From Geodermatophilus sp. TF02-6 (GTDB lineage Bacteria > Actinomycetota > Actinomycetes > Mycobacteriales > Geodermatophilaceae), in contig NZ_QOHF01000016.1 of assembly GCF_003319115.1 (NCBI RefSeq), positions 1-64,000 of the forward strand: DNA of 64,000 nt, written 5' to 3'. Within the stretch, counting starts at the first letter, position 1, and every line of letters begins with the position of its first letter. The translations under genes were made by a program, and so were the position numbers. Under the pieces are notes generated by a model that was not told the origin of the DNA, searched no databases, and was given only the letters and a program-made list of their open reading frames with translations. This document shows positions 31,771-40,372 of the stretch, one piece after another.

Positions 31771-32772
31771 ATGACAGGGCAGCCCGCACTCGCCGTCGAG
31801 GCCACCGGCCTGCAGAAGTCCTTCGGGGACACCCGGGCCGTGGCGGGCATCGACCTCGCCGTCCCGGCCGGCGCCATCTACGGCGTCCTGGGGCCCAACG
31901 GCGCCGGGAAGACCACCACGATCCGCATGCTGGCCACGCTCGTCCGACCCGACGCCGGCCGGGCGCGGGTCCTCGGCCACGACGTGGTCACCGAGGGCGA
32001 CGCGGTGCGCGGCCTGGTCAGCCTCACCGGCCAGCTGGCGTCGGTCGACGAGGAGCTCACCGGCCGGGAGAACCTGGTGCTCATCGGACGCCTGCTCGGC
32101 CACCGCCGGCCCGCGGCGCGGGCCCGGGCCGACGAGCTGCTCGAGGCGTTCGGCGTCGCCGCGGCCGCCGGGAAGCTGGTCAAGCACTGGTCAGGGGGCA
32201 TGCGCCGGCGGCTGGACATCGCGGCGAGCCTCGTCGTCACCCCGCAGCTGGTGTTCCTCGACGAGCCCACGACGGGGCTGGACCCGCGTTCGCGCAACCA
32301 GGTCTGGGAGATCGCCCGGGCCCTCGTCGCCGAGGGGACGACGATCCTGCTCTGCACCCAGTACCTGGAGGAGGCCGACCAGCTGGCCGACGGCATCGTG
32401 GTCATCGACCACGGCCGGGTGATCGCCGAGGGCACCCCCGGCCAGCTCAAGGCCTCGGTCGGCACCGGCGCCCTGCACGTGCGGCTGGTCGACCCGGCCC
32501 GCCGCGCCGAGGCCGCCCGCGTCCTCGAGTCGCTCGTCGGCCCGGTGGCCCTGGAACCGGACCCTGCGGCGCTCTCGGCGACCTGTGCCGACGCCCGGCG
32601 CGCCGCGATCGGCATGGGCGAGCTGGGCCGCGCCGGCGTCGGCATCGCCGACTTCTCCCTCGGCCGGCCCAGCCTGGACGAGGTGTTCCTCGCGCTCACC
32701 GGTCACCCGGCCCGGACCGGGCCCGCCGCCGGGGAGGAGCCCGCCGCGACCCTGGAGGAGCAGGCGTCATGA
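31771..32772 (+). CDS. ABC transporter ATP-binding protein, DrrA-like
   Basis: 333 residues. Walker [11 protein letters not shown], signature [13 protein letters not shown], Walker [17 protein letters not shown], and the DrrA-type C-terminal extension with [11 protein letters not shown]. DrrA proteins energise export of drugs or secondary metabolites. ATG 31771 follows AGGAG. The stop overlaps the permease start (ATGA). The long frame upstream is not needed. Confidence 0.9.
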   Translation: MTGQPALAVEATGLQKSFGDTRAVAGIDLAVPAGAIYGVLGPNGAGKTTTIRMLATLVRPDAGRARVLGHDVVTEGDAVRGLVSLTGQLASVDEELTGRENLVLIGRLLGHRRPAARARADELLEAFGVAAAAGKLVKHWSGGMRRRLDIAASLVVTPQLVFLDEPTTGLDPRSRNQVWEIARALVAEGTTILLCTQYLEEADQLADGIVVIDHGRVIAEGTPGQLKASVGTGALHVRLVDPARRAEAARVLESLVGPVALEPDPAALSATCADARRAAIGMGELGRAGVGIADFSLGRPSLDEVFLALTGHPARTGPAAGEEPAATLEEQAS

Positions 32773-33602
32773 GCACGACCACGACACCGGGGGCGGCCGA
32801 CGCCGCCGCCGTCCGCCGCGCCATCGCCTCCGCCGCCCGGCCGCCGCGGCCCGGTGCGCTGTCCACCGCGCTGGCCTTCGGCTGGCGGGGCGTGCTGAAG
32901 ATCAAGCACGTGCCGGAACAGCTCATCGACGTCACCGCCACGCCGGTGCTGTTCCTGCTGATGTTCACGTACCTGTTCGGCGGCGCGCTGGCCGGCTCGA
33001 CGGCCGCGTACCTGGACTACGTCCTGCCCGGGGTGCTGGTCATGTCGGTCGTGTTCACGACCGTCTACTCCGGCGTCGCGCTGAACACCGACCTGACCAA
33101 GGGCGTCGTCGACCGGTTCCGGTCACTGCCGATCCGGCGCTCCGCGCCGCTGCTCGGGGCGCTGCTGGGCGACAGCGTCCGCTACGTGCTGGCCGGCACG
33201 GTGGTCCTGGGGTTCGGGCTCGTCCTCGGGTACCGCCCGGACGGCGGGGTCCTCGGCGCGGTCTGCGCCCTGGCCCTGGTCGTGGTGTTCTCGTTCGGGC
33301 TGTCGTGGGTCTTCACGGTGGTGGGGCTGGTGCTGCGCTCGCCGACCGCGGTCCTCAACGGCGGGTTCCTGGTCCTGTTCCCGGTGACGTTCCTGTCCAA
33401 CGTCTTCGTCGACCCGGCCACGCTGCCCGGGCCCCTGCGTGCGTTCGTCGCGGTCAACCCGATCTCGGTGCTGGCGACAGCGGCGCGCTCGCTCGTGGAC
33501 GGCCGCCCGGACGGCACCGCGATCGTCGTCTCGCTCGCCGTCGCCGCCGCCCTCGCCGCGGTCTTCCTGCCGGTCACGACCCGGCTCTACCGCAGCCGCT
33601 GA
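32769..33602 (+). CDS. ABC-2 type permease, DrrB-like
   Basis: 277 residues with about six membrane segments. Family features: [59 protein letters not shown], and [19 protein letters not shown]. Pairs with the preceding ATPase through an ATGA overlap. Together they form a minimal exporter. Substrate not predictable. Confidence 0.9.
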   Translation: MSTTTTPGAADAAAVRRAIASAARPPRPGALSTALAFGWRGVLKIKHVPEQLIDVTATPVLFLLMFTYLFGGALAGSTAAYLDYVLPGVLVMSVVFTTVYSGVALNTDLTKGVVDRFRSLPIRRSAPLLGALLGDSVRYVLAGTVVLGFGLVLGYRPDGGVLGAVCALALVVVFSFGLSWVFTVVGLVLRSPTAVLNGGFLVLFPVTFLSNVFVDPATLPGPLRAFVAVNPISVLATAARSLVDGRPDGTAIVVSLAVAAALAAVFLPVTTRLYRSR

Positions 33603-33619
33603 GGGCGGTGACCCGGGGC

Positions 33620-33625
33620 TAGGGT
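33620..33625 (+). promoter_or_regulatory. Putative -10 element (TAGGGT) for a leaderless kynA transcript
   Basis: TAGGGT ends 6 bases before GTG 33632 and lies only 18 bases after the permease stop, with no ribosome site. kynA therefore probably has its own promoter. Confidence 0.5.
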
Positions 33626-33631
33626 CGCGGC

Positions 33632-34501
33632 GTGGCGTCGTCGGAGCAGGACCCGTCGCGATCGGTGCGGCCGCTGGAGAGCTCGATCCGCACCGACCTC
33701 GGCACGGCCGCGACCTACGCCGGCTACCTCGACCTCGACCACCTGCTGGCCGCGCAGCACCCGCGGAGCACGCCCGAGCACCACGACGAGCTGCTGTTCA
33801 TCGTCCAGCACCAGACCAGCGAGCTGTGGCTCAAGCTCGTGCTGCACGAGCTGCGGGCCGCCTGCCGGTACCTGGCCGACGACGAGCTGGCGCCGGCCCT
33901 CAAGTGCCTGGCCCGGGTCAAGAACGTCCAGCGCACGCTGGTCGAGCAGTGGTCGGTCCTGGCCACGCTCACCCCGCGGGAGTACGCGCAGTTCCGCGGG
34001 GCGTTGGGCAACGCCTCGGGCTTCCAGTCGCACCAGTACCGGGCGGTCGAGTTCGTCCTGGGCAACAAGAACGCCGGCATGCTGCCCGTGTTCGACCGCG
34101 AGCCGGTCGCCCACGCACTGCTCGTCGAGCTGCTCGAGTCGCCGACCCTGTACGACGAGTTCCTCCGCCACCTGGCCCGGCTCGGCCTCGCCGTCCCGGC
34201 CGCGGTCCTGGAGCGGGACGTGCGGCAGCCGTGGACCTTCCAGCCCGACCTCGTCCCCGTCTTCCGCCGCGTCTACGAGTCCACCGACACGCCGTGGGGC
34301 GTCTACGAGGCCTGCGAGAGCCTGGTCGACCTCGAGGACAACTGGCAGCTGTGGCGGTTCCGCCACCTGCGCACCGTGCAGCGCACCATCGGCGCCAGGA
34401 CCGGTACCGGCGGGTCCTCCGGCGTGGGGTTCCTGCGGCGGGCCCTCGACCTCACCTTCTTCCCCGAGCTGTACGCCGTCCGGACCGTCGTCGGCACCTG
34501 A
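33632..34501 (+). CDS. kynA: Tryptophan 2,3-dioxygenase
   Basis: 289 residues. Heme enzyme that opens the indole ring of L-tryptophan to N-formylkynurenine, the first step of the kynurenine pathway. Signatures: [19 protein letters not shown] (substrate pocket including the catalytic-region His), [11 protein letters not shown], and the heme-ligand segment [12 protein letters not shown] with His245 as proximal ligand. [13 protein letters not shown] follows, the loop that holds the substrate carboxylate. No kynureninase or formamidase is adjacent, so the rest of the pathway must be elsewhere or absent. Confidence 0.94.
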   Translation: MASSEQDPSRSVRPLESSIRTDLGTAATYAGYLDLDHLLAAQHPRSTPEHHDELLFIVQHQTSELWLKLVLHELRAACRYLADDELAPALKCLARVKNVQRTLVEQWSVLATLTPREYAQFRGALGNASGFQSHQYRAVEFVLGNKNAGMLPVFDREPVAHALLVELLESPTLYDEFLRHLARLGLAVPAAVLERDVRQPWTFQPDLVPVFRRVYESTDTPWGVYEACESLVDLEDNWQLWRFRHLRTVQRTIGARTGTGGSSGVGFLRRALDLTFFPELYAVRTVVGT

Positions 34502-34521
34502 GCGGCGGCCCGCCGGGCCTC

Positions 34522-34596
34522 GTGGCCGGCGAGCGTGTGGCCGGCGAGCGTGTGGCCGGTGAGCGTGTGGACGGCGAGCTTGTGGGCGGCGAGCCG
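34522..34596. repeat. 15-bp tandem repeat, five units
   Basis: GTGGCCGGCGAGCGT at 34522, 34537, 34552, 34567 and 34582, with increasing divergence toward the right. It lies between kynA and the small acidic protein gene. Confidence 0.85.
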
Positions 34597-34643
34597 CCGG
34601 GCGGAGCATGGGTGCTCCGGCGCCACCGCGAGGAGGGCTCGTG

Positions 34644-34832
34644 ATGAAGCAGGACCCGTCCGGCGACTACGGCTACGACATGGCCCACGAGGGCACGGGC
34701 CCCGAAGGTACGGGTCCCGGCGGGGCGGGGACGCCGTCCGCCCGGCCCGCCCCGGAGCCGACGGGCACCCCGCCACCGGGCGACCCCACCGACGGCGAGG
34801 ACCTCGGCTACGACGAGGCGCACGACTTCTGA
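34644..34832 (+). CDS. Small acidic protein with duplicated GYDxAH motif
   Basis: 62 residues from ATG 34644 (AGGAGG nine bases upstream; GTG 34641 is also possible). The N-terminus has YGYDMAHE and the C-terminus has LGYDEAHDF. A Gly/Pro/Thr-rich disordered middle joins them. The two motifs at the ends look like a duplicated binding peptide. I do not know a function; similar short proteins occur in actinobacteria. Confidence 0.7.
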   Translation: MKQDPSGDYGYDMAHEGTGPEGTGPGGAGTPSARPAPEPTGTPPPGDPTDGEDLGYDEAHDF

Positions 34833-34961
34833 CCCCGCGGCCTCCTGGTGCCGCGGCGCCGTCCCCGGGCGGGGCGCCGGCGGCCGCGTGGCAGCGCGGC
34901 GAGCGGGTAGGGAGCCGGGACCGCCAGGCCGGCGGCCCGCCCCGTCGTCCCCGGGAGCACC

Positions 34962-36170
34962 GTGAGCGACCGCACGTCCCCCCGTTCCGTCCTCGGCGCC
35001 CTGACCGGGGGCCTGGTGCGCACCCCCGAGCTGCGCACCGACGACGAGCGCTCCGCCTCGCGGCTGGAGCTCTTCTTCGACCTGGCCTTCGTCCTGGTCG
35101 TCGCGGAGCTGGCGATCGCGTTCCGCGACGACGTGACCTGGCACGGGGAGCTGGTGTTCGCCGGGCTGTTCACGATCGTCTGGTGGTCGTGGGTGAGCTC
35201 CACCCTCTACGCCAACCGCTTCGACTACGACGACGTCGTCTACCGGCTGTTCAAGCTCGGCGGGATGGCCGCCGTCATCGGGATGGCCGCCTCGGCGACC
35301 GAGGCGACGGGGGAGCGGTTCGGCGTCTTCGTCGGCTGCAACCTCCTGCTGCGGGTGCTGCTCCTGCTGCAGTACCACCGGGCGTACCGGCACGTGCCGG
35401 CCGCCCGGCCGATCGCCCGGCTGTACACGTCCGGCGCGGCCGCCGGGGCGCTGCTGTGGGCGGTGTCGCTGGCCGTGCCGCGCCCGGTCGGCTTCGTCCT
35501 CTGGGCGCTCGCCGTCCTGGTGGAGGCGCTGGTGCCGCTGCTGGCCACCCGCTCCTCGGCCGACGTCCCGCTGCACGTCGAGCACCTGCCGGAGCGGTTC
35601 GCGCTGTTCGTGATCCTGGTGCTCGGCGAGTCGGTGTCGGGCATCGCGCACGGGCTGTCCGACGCCGGCTGGTCGGGCTCGGCGCTGCCGGTCGCGGTGC
35701 TGTGCTTCGTGCTGGCCGCGGCGCTGTGGTGGAGCTACTTCGACCTGGCCGGCGCCCGCGCCAAGCGGCTGCTCGACGAGGTGGGCGGACGGCGCAGCGA
35801 GCGCTCGCACGACGTGTACGTCTTCGCGCAGCTGCCGCTGACCCTGGCGCTGGCCACCATCGGCGCCGGGGTGGAGCTGGCCGTCGTCCAGAGCGGCGCC
35901 GGCGAGGTGCCCGCCGGCACCCGGCTGCTGCTGGCCGGTGGGGTCGCCGTCTACCTGCTGTCGGTCGCCGTCACCGACACCGGGATGTCCCGGCGGACGC
36001 GGCGCGGCTGGTGGTGGCCGGTCGCCGCGGCCGCGGTCGCCGCCCTCGACGCGGTGCTGCAGCTGCCGGCCGTCGTCGTGGTCGGCGCGCTGGCCGCGGT
36101 CGTGGTCGCCGTGGTGGTCGTGGGTCAGGTCGAGCGGGCCACCGGCCGGCTCGCCGTCGCCGAGGTCTGA
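34962..36170 (+). CDS. LtrA-family (low temperature requirement A) membrane protein
   Basis: 402 residues, about ten to twelve membrane segments. Two family hallmarks: RLELFFDLAFVLVVAELA near the N-terminus and HLPERFALFVILVLGESVSG in the middle. Named from a Listeria growth phenotype; biochemical role unknown. GTG 34962 is the start, after GGGAGCACC. The C-terminus is strongly hydrophobic (LPAVVVVGALAAVVVAVVVV). Confidence 0.88.
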   Translation: MSDRTSPRSVLGALTGGLVRTPELRTDDERSASRLELFFDLAFVLVVAELAIAFRDDVTWHGELVFAGLFTIVWWSWVSSTLYANRFDYDDVVYRLFKLGGMAAVIGMAASATEATGERFGVFVGCNLLLRVLLLLQYHRAYRHVPAARPIARLYTSGAAAGALLWAVSLAVPRPVGFVLWALAVLVEALVPLLATRSSADVPLHVEHLPERFALFVILVLGESVSGIAHGLSDAGWSGSALPVAVLCFVLAAALWWSYFDLAGARAKRLLDEVGGRRSERSHDVYVFAQLPLTLALATIGAGVELAVVQSGAGEVPAGTRLLLAGGVAVYLLSVAVTDTGMSRRTRRGWWWPVAAAAVAALDAVLQLPAVVVVGALAAVVVAVVVVGQVERATGRLAVAEV

Positions 36171-36191
36171 CAGCGGCCCGGCTCGGCCGGT

Positions 36192-36803
36192 TCAGCCCCC
36201 GCTGCCCCGCCGGCGGACGAGCCGCCGGTGCACCGGATCGGACAGGAAGAGCAGGAGCAGCGCGAGGTAGCCGATGCCGGGGAACGCGACGGCGACGAGG
36301 AGGGCGAGCACGAGCGTGCCCGTGGTCAGCAACCCGGGAGTCGGGTCGCTCTCGTCGTCCCCCAGGCCCGAGCGGCGCAGGTGCGGCCGGCGCCAGACCA
36401 GCAGGCCGAGCACGGTCAGGCAGGCCGAGCTGAGCGTCATCGTGCCGATGTAGATGGCGATGGCCGCGCGCACGTTCCCGTAGACCGCCGTGACCTCGGT
36501 GGCGAACGGCAGCAGCACGACGGTGAACGCCCAGACGAGGTTGACCAGCACGAACGGGGCGTCGTACGAGCCGACCCGCTCGACCAGCCGGTGGTGCACC
36601 AGCCAGAGCTGCGCGATCACGACGAAGCTGAGCAGGAACGTGCCGAACCGGGGAGCCTCGTCGGCCAGCACCGAGCCGAGGTCGGCGTCCGCGGCCCGGT
36701 CGGGCAGGAGGTCGACGAGCGGCAGCACGAGCAGGGTGATGGCGATCGACACCACCGCGTCGAGGAGGGCGATCAGCCGGCTCAGGCCCCGGTCGGTGCG
36801 CAC
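36192..36803 (-). CDS. TMEM175-like (DUF1211) membrane protein
   Basis: 203 residues, one six-helix repeat as in bacterial TMEM175 potassium channels. Helix 1 reads RLIALLDAVVSIAITLLVLPLV. The family's FSD motif is replaced by LLD, while the following ITLLVLPL is kept. LWLVHHRLVERVGSYDAPFV and VLLPFATEVTAVYG are typical. Loss of the FSD signature may alter channel function. GTG 36801-36803 is preceded by a TAGCCT -10 on the minus strand, so the gene is probably leaderless. Confidence 0.8.
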   Translation of the reverse strand: MRTDRGLSRLIALLDAVVSIAITLLVLPLVDLLPDRAADADLGSVLADEAPRFGTFLLSFVVIAQLWLVHHRLVERVGSYDAPFVLVNLVWAFTVVLLPFATEVTAVYGNVRAAIAIYIGTMTLSSACLTVLGLLVWRRPHLRRSGLGDDESDPTPGLLTTGTLVLALLVAVAFPGIGYLALLLLFLSDPVHRRLVRRRGSGG

Positions 36804-36810
36804 CGCCGAG

Positions 36811-36816
36811 AGGCTA
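36811..36816 (-). promoter_or_regulatory. Putative -10 element (TAGCCT, minus strand) for a leaderless transcript
   Basis: TAGCCT on the minus strand lies 7 bases upstream of GTG 36801-36803. No ribosome site is seen. Confidence 0.45.
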
Positions 36817-36874
36817 GGGGCGCCCTGCCCGCCGCGGGCGGTCACCGGGCCCCGCACCGGGGTACCGGACCGGC

Positions 36875-37765
36875 ATGCGCGAGGCAGCAGGGCACCGTGA
36901 GGCAGCAGGGCACCGTGAGGGGCGGCTCCGGCTCCCGGACGGGCGGGTGCTGGCCTGGGCCGAGCACGGCGACCCCGACGGCCGGCCGGTGCTCGGCTGC
37001 CACGGCTCGCCCAGCTCACGGCTGGAACGCCACGTCGAGGACGTCGCCGACTACCGGCGCTGGGGGGTGCGGTTCGTCGTTCCCGACCGGCCCGGCTTCG
37101 GCCGCTCCGACCCGCAGCCCGGCCGGCGGGTGACCGACTGGCCCGACGACGTCGCGCGGCTGCTCGACCACCTGGGCATCGGCGAGGTCGCCGTCCTGAG
37201 CCTCTCCGGTGGCGCGGCCTACGCGCTGGCCTGCGCCGCAGCACTCGGGCCGCGGGTGCGCGGCGTCGGCGTGCTCGGCGGCGCGCCGCCGCCCGACGTC
37301 CCGTGGCCGTGGCCGGGGTGGCTGCCCGCGCGGCTGCGGGCGGCCGCGCACCGACCGTCACCGGCGGCGGCGCTGCTGCGGCCCGTGTTCGCCCCGGCCG
37401 CGCTGCGCCCGGCCGCCATCCCGCGCTACCTGCAGGCCCGGCTCAACCCCGCCGACCGTCGGGTGCTCGGGCGGCCCGGCGTCCGACGGGTGCTGGCCGA
37501 GACCTTCACCGAGGGGCTGCGGGGCGGCCCCGCACCGCTGGCCGAGGACCGCGCGCTGCTGTTCCGGCCCTGGGGGTTCCCGCTGTCCGCGGTGCGCCAG
37601 CGAGTGCACGTGTGGCACGGCACGCAGGACTGGCAGGTGCCGGTGGGGCTCGGGCGGGTGCTGGCCGCGATGCTGCCGGCCTGCACCGCGCACTGGCTGA
37701 CCGGCGAGGGGCACTTCGCCGTGTTCGACCACGCCGCGGAGGTCTACGCCGCGCTGGCGGCGTGA
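36875..37765 (+). CDS. Alpha/beta hydrolase
   Basis: 296 residues. Oxyanion region PVLGCHGSPSSRLE, then VVPDRPGFGRSDPQPGR. The nucleophile elbow is VLSLSGGAAYALA, an S-x-S-G-G form of the usual G-x-S-x-G. The acid is in HGTQDWQVP and the histidine in GEGHFAVF. The family covers many esterases, lipases and haloperoxidase-like proteins; no substrate assigned. The first residues (REAAGHREAAGHREG) come from an 18-bp duplication placed directly after the ATG. Removing it would leave a normal start region. Confidence 0.82.
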   Translation: MREAAGHREAAGHREGRLRLPDGRVLAWAEHGDPDGRPVLGCHGSPSSRLERHVEDVADYRRWGVRFVVPDRPGFGRSDPQPGRRVTDWPDDVARLLDHLGIGEVAVLSLSGGAAYALACAAALGPRVRGVGVLGGAPPPDVPWPWPGWLPARLRAAAHRPSPAAALLRPVFAPAALRPAAIPRYLQARLNPADRRVLGRPGVRRVLAETFTEGLRGGPAPLAEDRALLFRPWGFPLSAVRQRVHVWHGTQDWQVPVGLGRVLAAMLPACTAHWLTGEGHFAVFDHAAEVYAALAA

Positions 37766-37786
37766 CCGGCAGGGGAGGATGTCCGG

Positions 37787-38227
37787 GTGCCGCGCCTGCT
37801 CGTCGTCCACCACACACCCTCGCCGTCCCTGCAGGCCGTGCTGGAGGCGGTGCGCGAGGGCGCCGCGCTGGTCGAGGAGGTCGAGCTGGCCGTGCGGCCG
37901 GCGCTGTCGGCGGGCCCGGCCGACCTGCTGGCCGCCGACGGCGTGCTGCTGGGGACGCCGGCCAACATCGGCTACATGTCCGGCGCGCTCAAGCACTTCT
38001 TCGACACCGTCTACTACCCGTGCCTGGACGCCACCGTCGGCCTGCCCTACGGCGTGTACGTGCACGGCAACGACGACACCGCCGGCGCGCTGACCGGCAT
38101 CCGCACGATCACCGGCGCGCTGCGCTGGAAGCAGGTCGCCACGCCGCTCTCCCTCACCGGGACGCCCGGTCCGGCCGACCTCGAGGCCTGTCGGGAGCTG
38201 GCGGCGACGGTGGCGGTGCAGCTGTGA
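37787..38227 (+). CDS. NAD(P)H-dependent FMN reductase-like / flavodoxin-fold protein
   Basis: 146 residues. Flavodoxin-like fold: strand LLVVHHTPSPSLQAVLEAV with the phosphate loop, LLGTPANIGYMSGALKHFFD (the flavin-contact GTPxNxGxMSG loop), and PYGVYVHGNDDTAGAL. Likely an FMN-binding quinone or flavin reductase. GTG 37787 is 22 bp after the hydrolase stop. The 3' end overlaps the convergent membrane gene by 74 bp. Confidence 0.82.
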   Translation: MPRLLVVHHTPSPSLQAVLEAVREGAALVEEVELAVRPALSAGPADLLAADGVLLGTPANIGYMSGALKHFFDTVYYPCLDATVGLPYGVYVHGNDDTAGALTGIRTITGALRWKQVATPLSLTGTPGPADLEACRELAATVAVQL

Positions 38228-38954
38228 CCGGGACCCCGTGGCGCGGCGGCACCACGGTGAACAGGTCGACCAGCGCGTCCCAGCGGGTGCGCCGCCCGGC
38301 TGGGTAGCGGGCCTGCGCCCGGGCCAGGCGCCGCGAGCCGGCCCGGTACCACCGGCGGGCCCAGGGGGAGCGGGGCCGGGCCAGCCGCACCGCGCCGACG
38401 ATGGCGACGACCGGGACGAACACCCCGACGACGCCCAGGACCACCCGGCCCTTGAGGATCGCCACCAGCGCGAACGCCAGGTTCGTCAGCACCGTCAACC
38501 ACAACTCCAGCTCGCCGTGGGCATCGGCGGCGTCGAACGGGTTGGCGCCGATCAGCAGCAGCCCGCCCACGACCAGCGCGACCAGGACGGCGTCGATGCT
38601 GCTGCGGCCCTCGCTGCTCCAGTACACGTCCTCCAGGTGCAGCCACAGGGCGAACTCGTCGAGGGTGAGCGCCGCGCCGACGCCGAAGAGGACCGCCAGC
38701 ACCTGCAGCACCGGTGGGGCCGGCTGGTAGGTGAACTCCACCGTGCCGGTACCCAGCAGCAGGAAGATGCCGTACACCTCGTGGTGCACGTGCACTCCGC
38801 CGACGCTCTCGTCGTGGAAGGGGCCGCGGCCGGTCCGGATCGCCCGGGTGACCAGCCGGGTGACCAGGAAGGTCACCAGGAACGCCAGCACCATCCAGGC
38901 GACCAGGGTCCGTCGCGCGGCCAGCACCGGCAGCAGTTCCAGGTCGATCCCCAC
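38154..38954 (-). CDS. Hypothetical integral membrane protein
   Basis: 266 residues, about six membrane segments. Near the N-terminus comes VAWMVLAFLVTFLVTRLVTR, followed by a histidine-rich GVHVHHEVYGIFLLLGTG and later LTLDEFALWLHLEDVYW. The conserved His, Asp and Glu residues within helices suggest metal or lipid chemistry, but I cannot name the family. The last ~24 codons (VTAAPPPSPPAPDRP) are antisense to the flavodoxin gene and look like tail sequence. Confidence 0.72.
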   Translation of the reverse strand: MGIDLELLPVLAARRTLVAWMVLAFLVTFLVTRLVTRAIRTGRGPFHDESVGGVHVHHEVYGIFLLLGTGTVEFTYQPAPPVLQVLAVLFGVGAALTLDEFALWLHLEDVYWSSEGRSSIDAVLVALVVGGLLLIGANPFDAADAHGELELWLTVLTNLAFALVAILKGRVVLGVVGVFVPVVAIVGAVRLARPRSPWARRWYRAGSRRLARAQARYPAGRRTRWDALVDLFTVVPPRHGVPVTAAPPPSPPAPDRPRGRPDRASR

Positions 38955-38989
38955 CCCGTCACCGTGGCGCAGGTGTCAAGGCGTCCAGC

Positions 38990-39305
38990 CGGTGTCGAGG
39001 CAGCGGGGCGCCACCCGCGCCGTCCCCCGGTCGGGGCGCTGCGCCCGCCGGCCCGCAGCAGCGCCGCCCAGGCCGGTGCGAGGGAGGCGCCGTAGCGGTG
39101 GCCGTGCCCCGGCGGCTGGTCGAGGGCGGCGACCAGGGCGCCGGTGACCTGCCAGAACGTCCCCACGGGAAACCACGGCAGGCCCGGCGTGGGCACGGCC
39201 AGCAGCCCCGGGCGCCACCAGCCCACCGGGTCGTCGTCGTTGCGCACCTCGGTGCACCCGGGCACCGGCGGCCGGTGCGCCGACCCGGGCCGACCGGCGA
39301 GCAGG
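38990..39305 (-). pseudogene. Abhydrolase_9-type alpha/beta hydrolase, C-terminal remnant
   Basis: Minus-strand frame reads EVRNDDDPVGWWRPGLLAVP, then WFPVGTFWQVTGALVAAL and QPPGHGHRYGASLAPAWAAL. This is the C-terminal end of the PF10081 integral-membrane hydrolase family (usual form: SDPVVWWSP ... VVTFWQV ... PPGHGHRY). The other 400-plus residues are absent. It stops being recognisable near 39305, where a truncated kinase begins on the other strand. Confidence 0.65.
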
Positions 39306-39345
39306 CAGCCGTCGACCGGCCCGCCCTCGCGCAGCGCCCCGGCCG

Positions 39346-39663
39346 GTGCCGCCGGCGGTCGGCCTGAGCGCCTACCGCATCGTCCAGCAGGGCCTGGCCA
39401 ACGCCGCCGAGCACGCACCGGGGGCGCCGGTGCGGGTGGCGGTGGACGCCGGGGCCGTGCACGTCGAGGTGGTCAACGGCGCCGGCCGCCCGGCCGTGCC
39501 CACCCGGCACGACCGCGGCCGCGGAGCCGGCCTGCCCGGCATGCGGGAGCGGGCCGCGGTGCACGGCGGGTGCGTCGACGCCGGCCCGACGCCCGACGGC
39601 GGGTTCGCCGTGCGGGCGGCGCTGCCGCTGGCGCCGGCCGGCCGATCCGGGGTGCCGGTGTGA
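39346..39663 (+). pseudogene. Sensor histidine kinase, only the C-terminal ATPase domain
   Basis: 105 codons encode the HATPase_c half: [20 protein letters not shown] (N box), [11 protein letters not shown], and [19 protein letters not shown] (G boxes). The sensor and dimerisation domains are missing. It ends 4 bp inside the response regulator start (GTGA), the usual NarL/FixJ two-component order. The left edge is a deletion junction with the hydrolase remnant. Confidence 0.75.
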
Positions 39664-40345
39664 TCGGCGTGCTCGTCGTCGACGACCAGTCGATGGTGCG
39701 CGAGGGGTTCGCCGCGCTGCTGGCGCCCAGCCCGACGTCGAGGTGGTGGGGACGGCCGGCGACGGGCGGGAGGCGGTGGAGGCGGTGCGCCGGCTGGCTG
39801 CCGGCGGCCGGGTGCCCGACGTCGTGCTGATGGACGTGCGCATGCCCCGGCTGGACGGCATCGAGGCCACCCGTCTCCTGCTGGACGGCGGCGTCGACCC
39901 GCCCCCGCGGGTGCTCGTGCTCACCACCTTCGACCTCGACGACCACGTCTACGCCGCGCTGCGGGCCGGGGCCAGCGGCTTCCTGCTCGAGCACGCCCCG
40001 GCCGCCGAGCTGCTGCACGCGGTCCGGGTCGTGGCCGCCGGTGAGGCCCTGCTCGCCCCGGAGATCGCCTCCCGGCTGACCAGCCACTACCTCGCCACCG
40101 GGCCGGCGCTCGCGCCGGCCGGGGCGCGTCCGGCGCGGCTGGCCGCCCTGACCCCGCGGGAGACCGAGGTCCTCGAGCTGGTCGGGCGGGGGCTGTCGAA
40201 CGCCGAGATCGCCGACCGGCTGGTCGTCGCGGAGCAGACTGCCAAGACCCACGTCAGCCGGGTGTTCATCAAGCTCGGGCTGCGCGACCGCGCCCAGGCG
40301 GTGGTGCTGGCCTACGAGACCGGACTGGTCCGCCCCGGCGGCTGA
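39660..40345 (+). pseudogene. NarL/FixJ-family response regulator with a -1 frameshift
   Basis: GTG 39660 opens a receiver domain ([20 protein letters not shown]). At about 39723-39725 one base is missing (CTG GC | GCC CAG), and the continuation in the next frame reads [20 protein letters not shown], then [19 protein letters not shown] with the phospho-acceptor Asp. The rest is intact: [20 protein letters not shown], and the LuxR-type helix-turn-helix [20 protein letters not shown]. As written the full protein cannot be made without frameshifting; an internal GTG at 39743 would give a receiver lacking strand 1. Confidence 0.85.
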
Positions 40346-40348
40346 GCC

Positions 40349-40372
40349 GACCGCCGGGGCGGACCGGCGGTC
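40349..40372. terminator. Bidirectional hairpin between convergent response regulator and poxB
   Basis: Perfect 9-bp stem GACCGCCGG (40349-40357) and CCGGCGGTC (40364-40372) with a 6-base loop; the right arm reaches the poxB stop complement (TCA 40371-40373). Confidence 0.6.
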
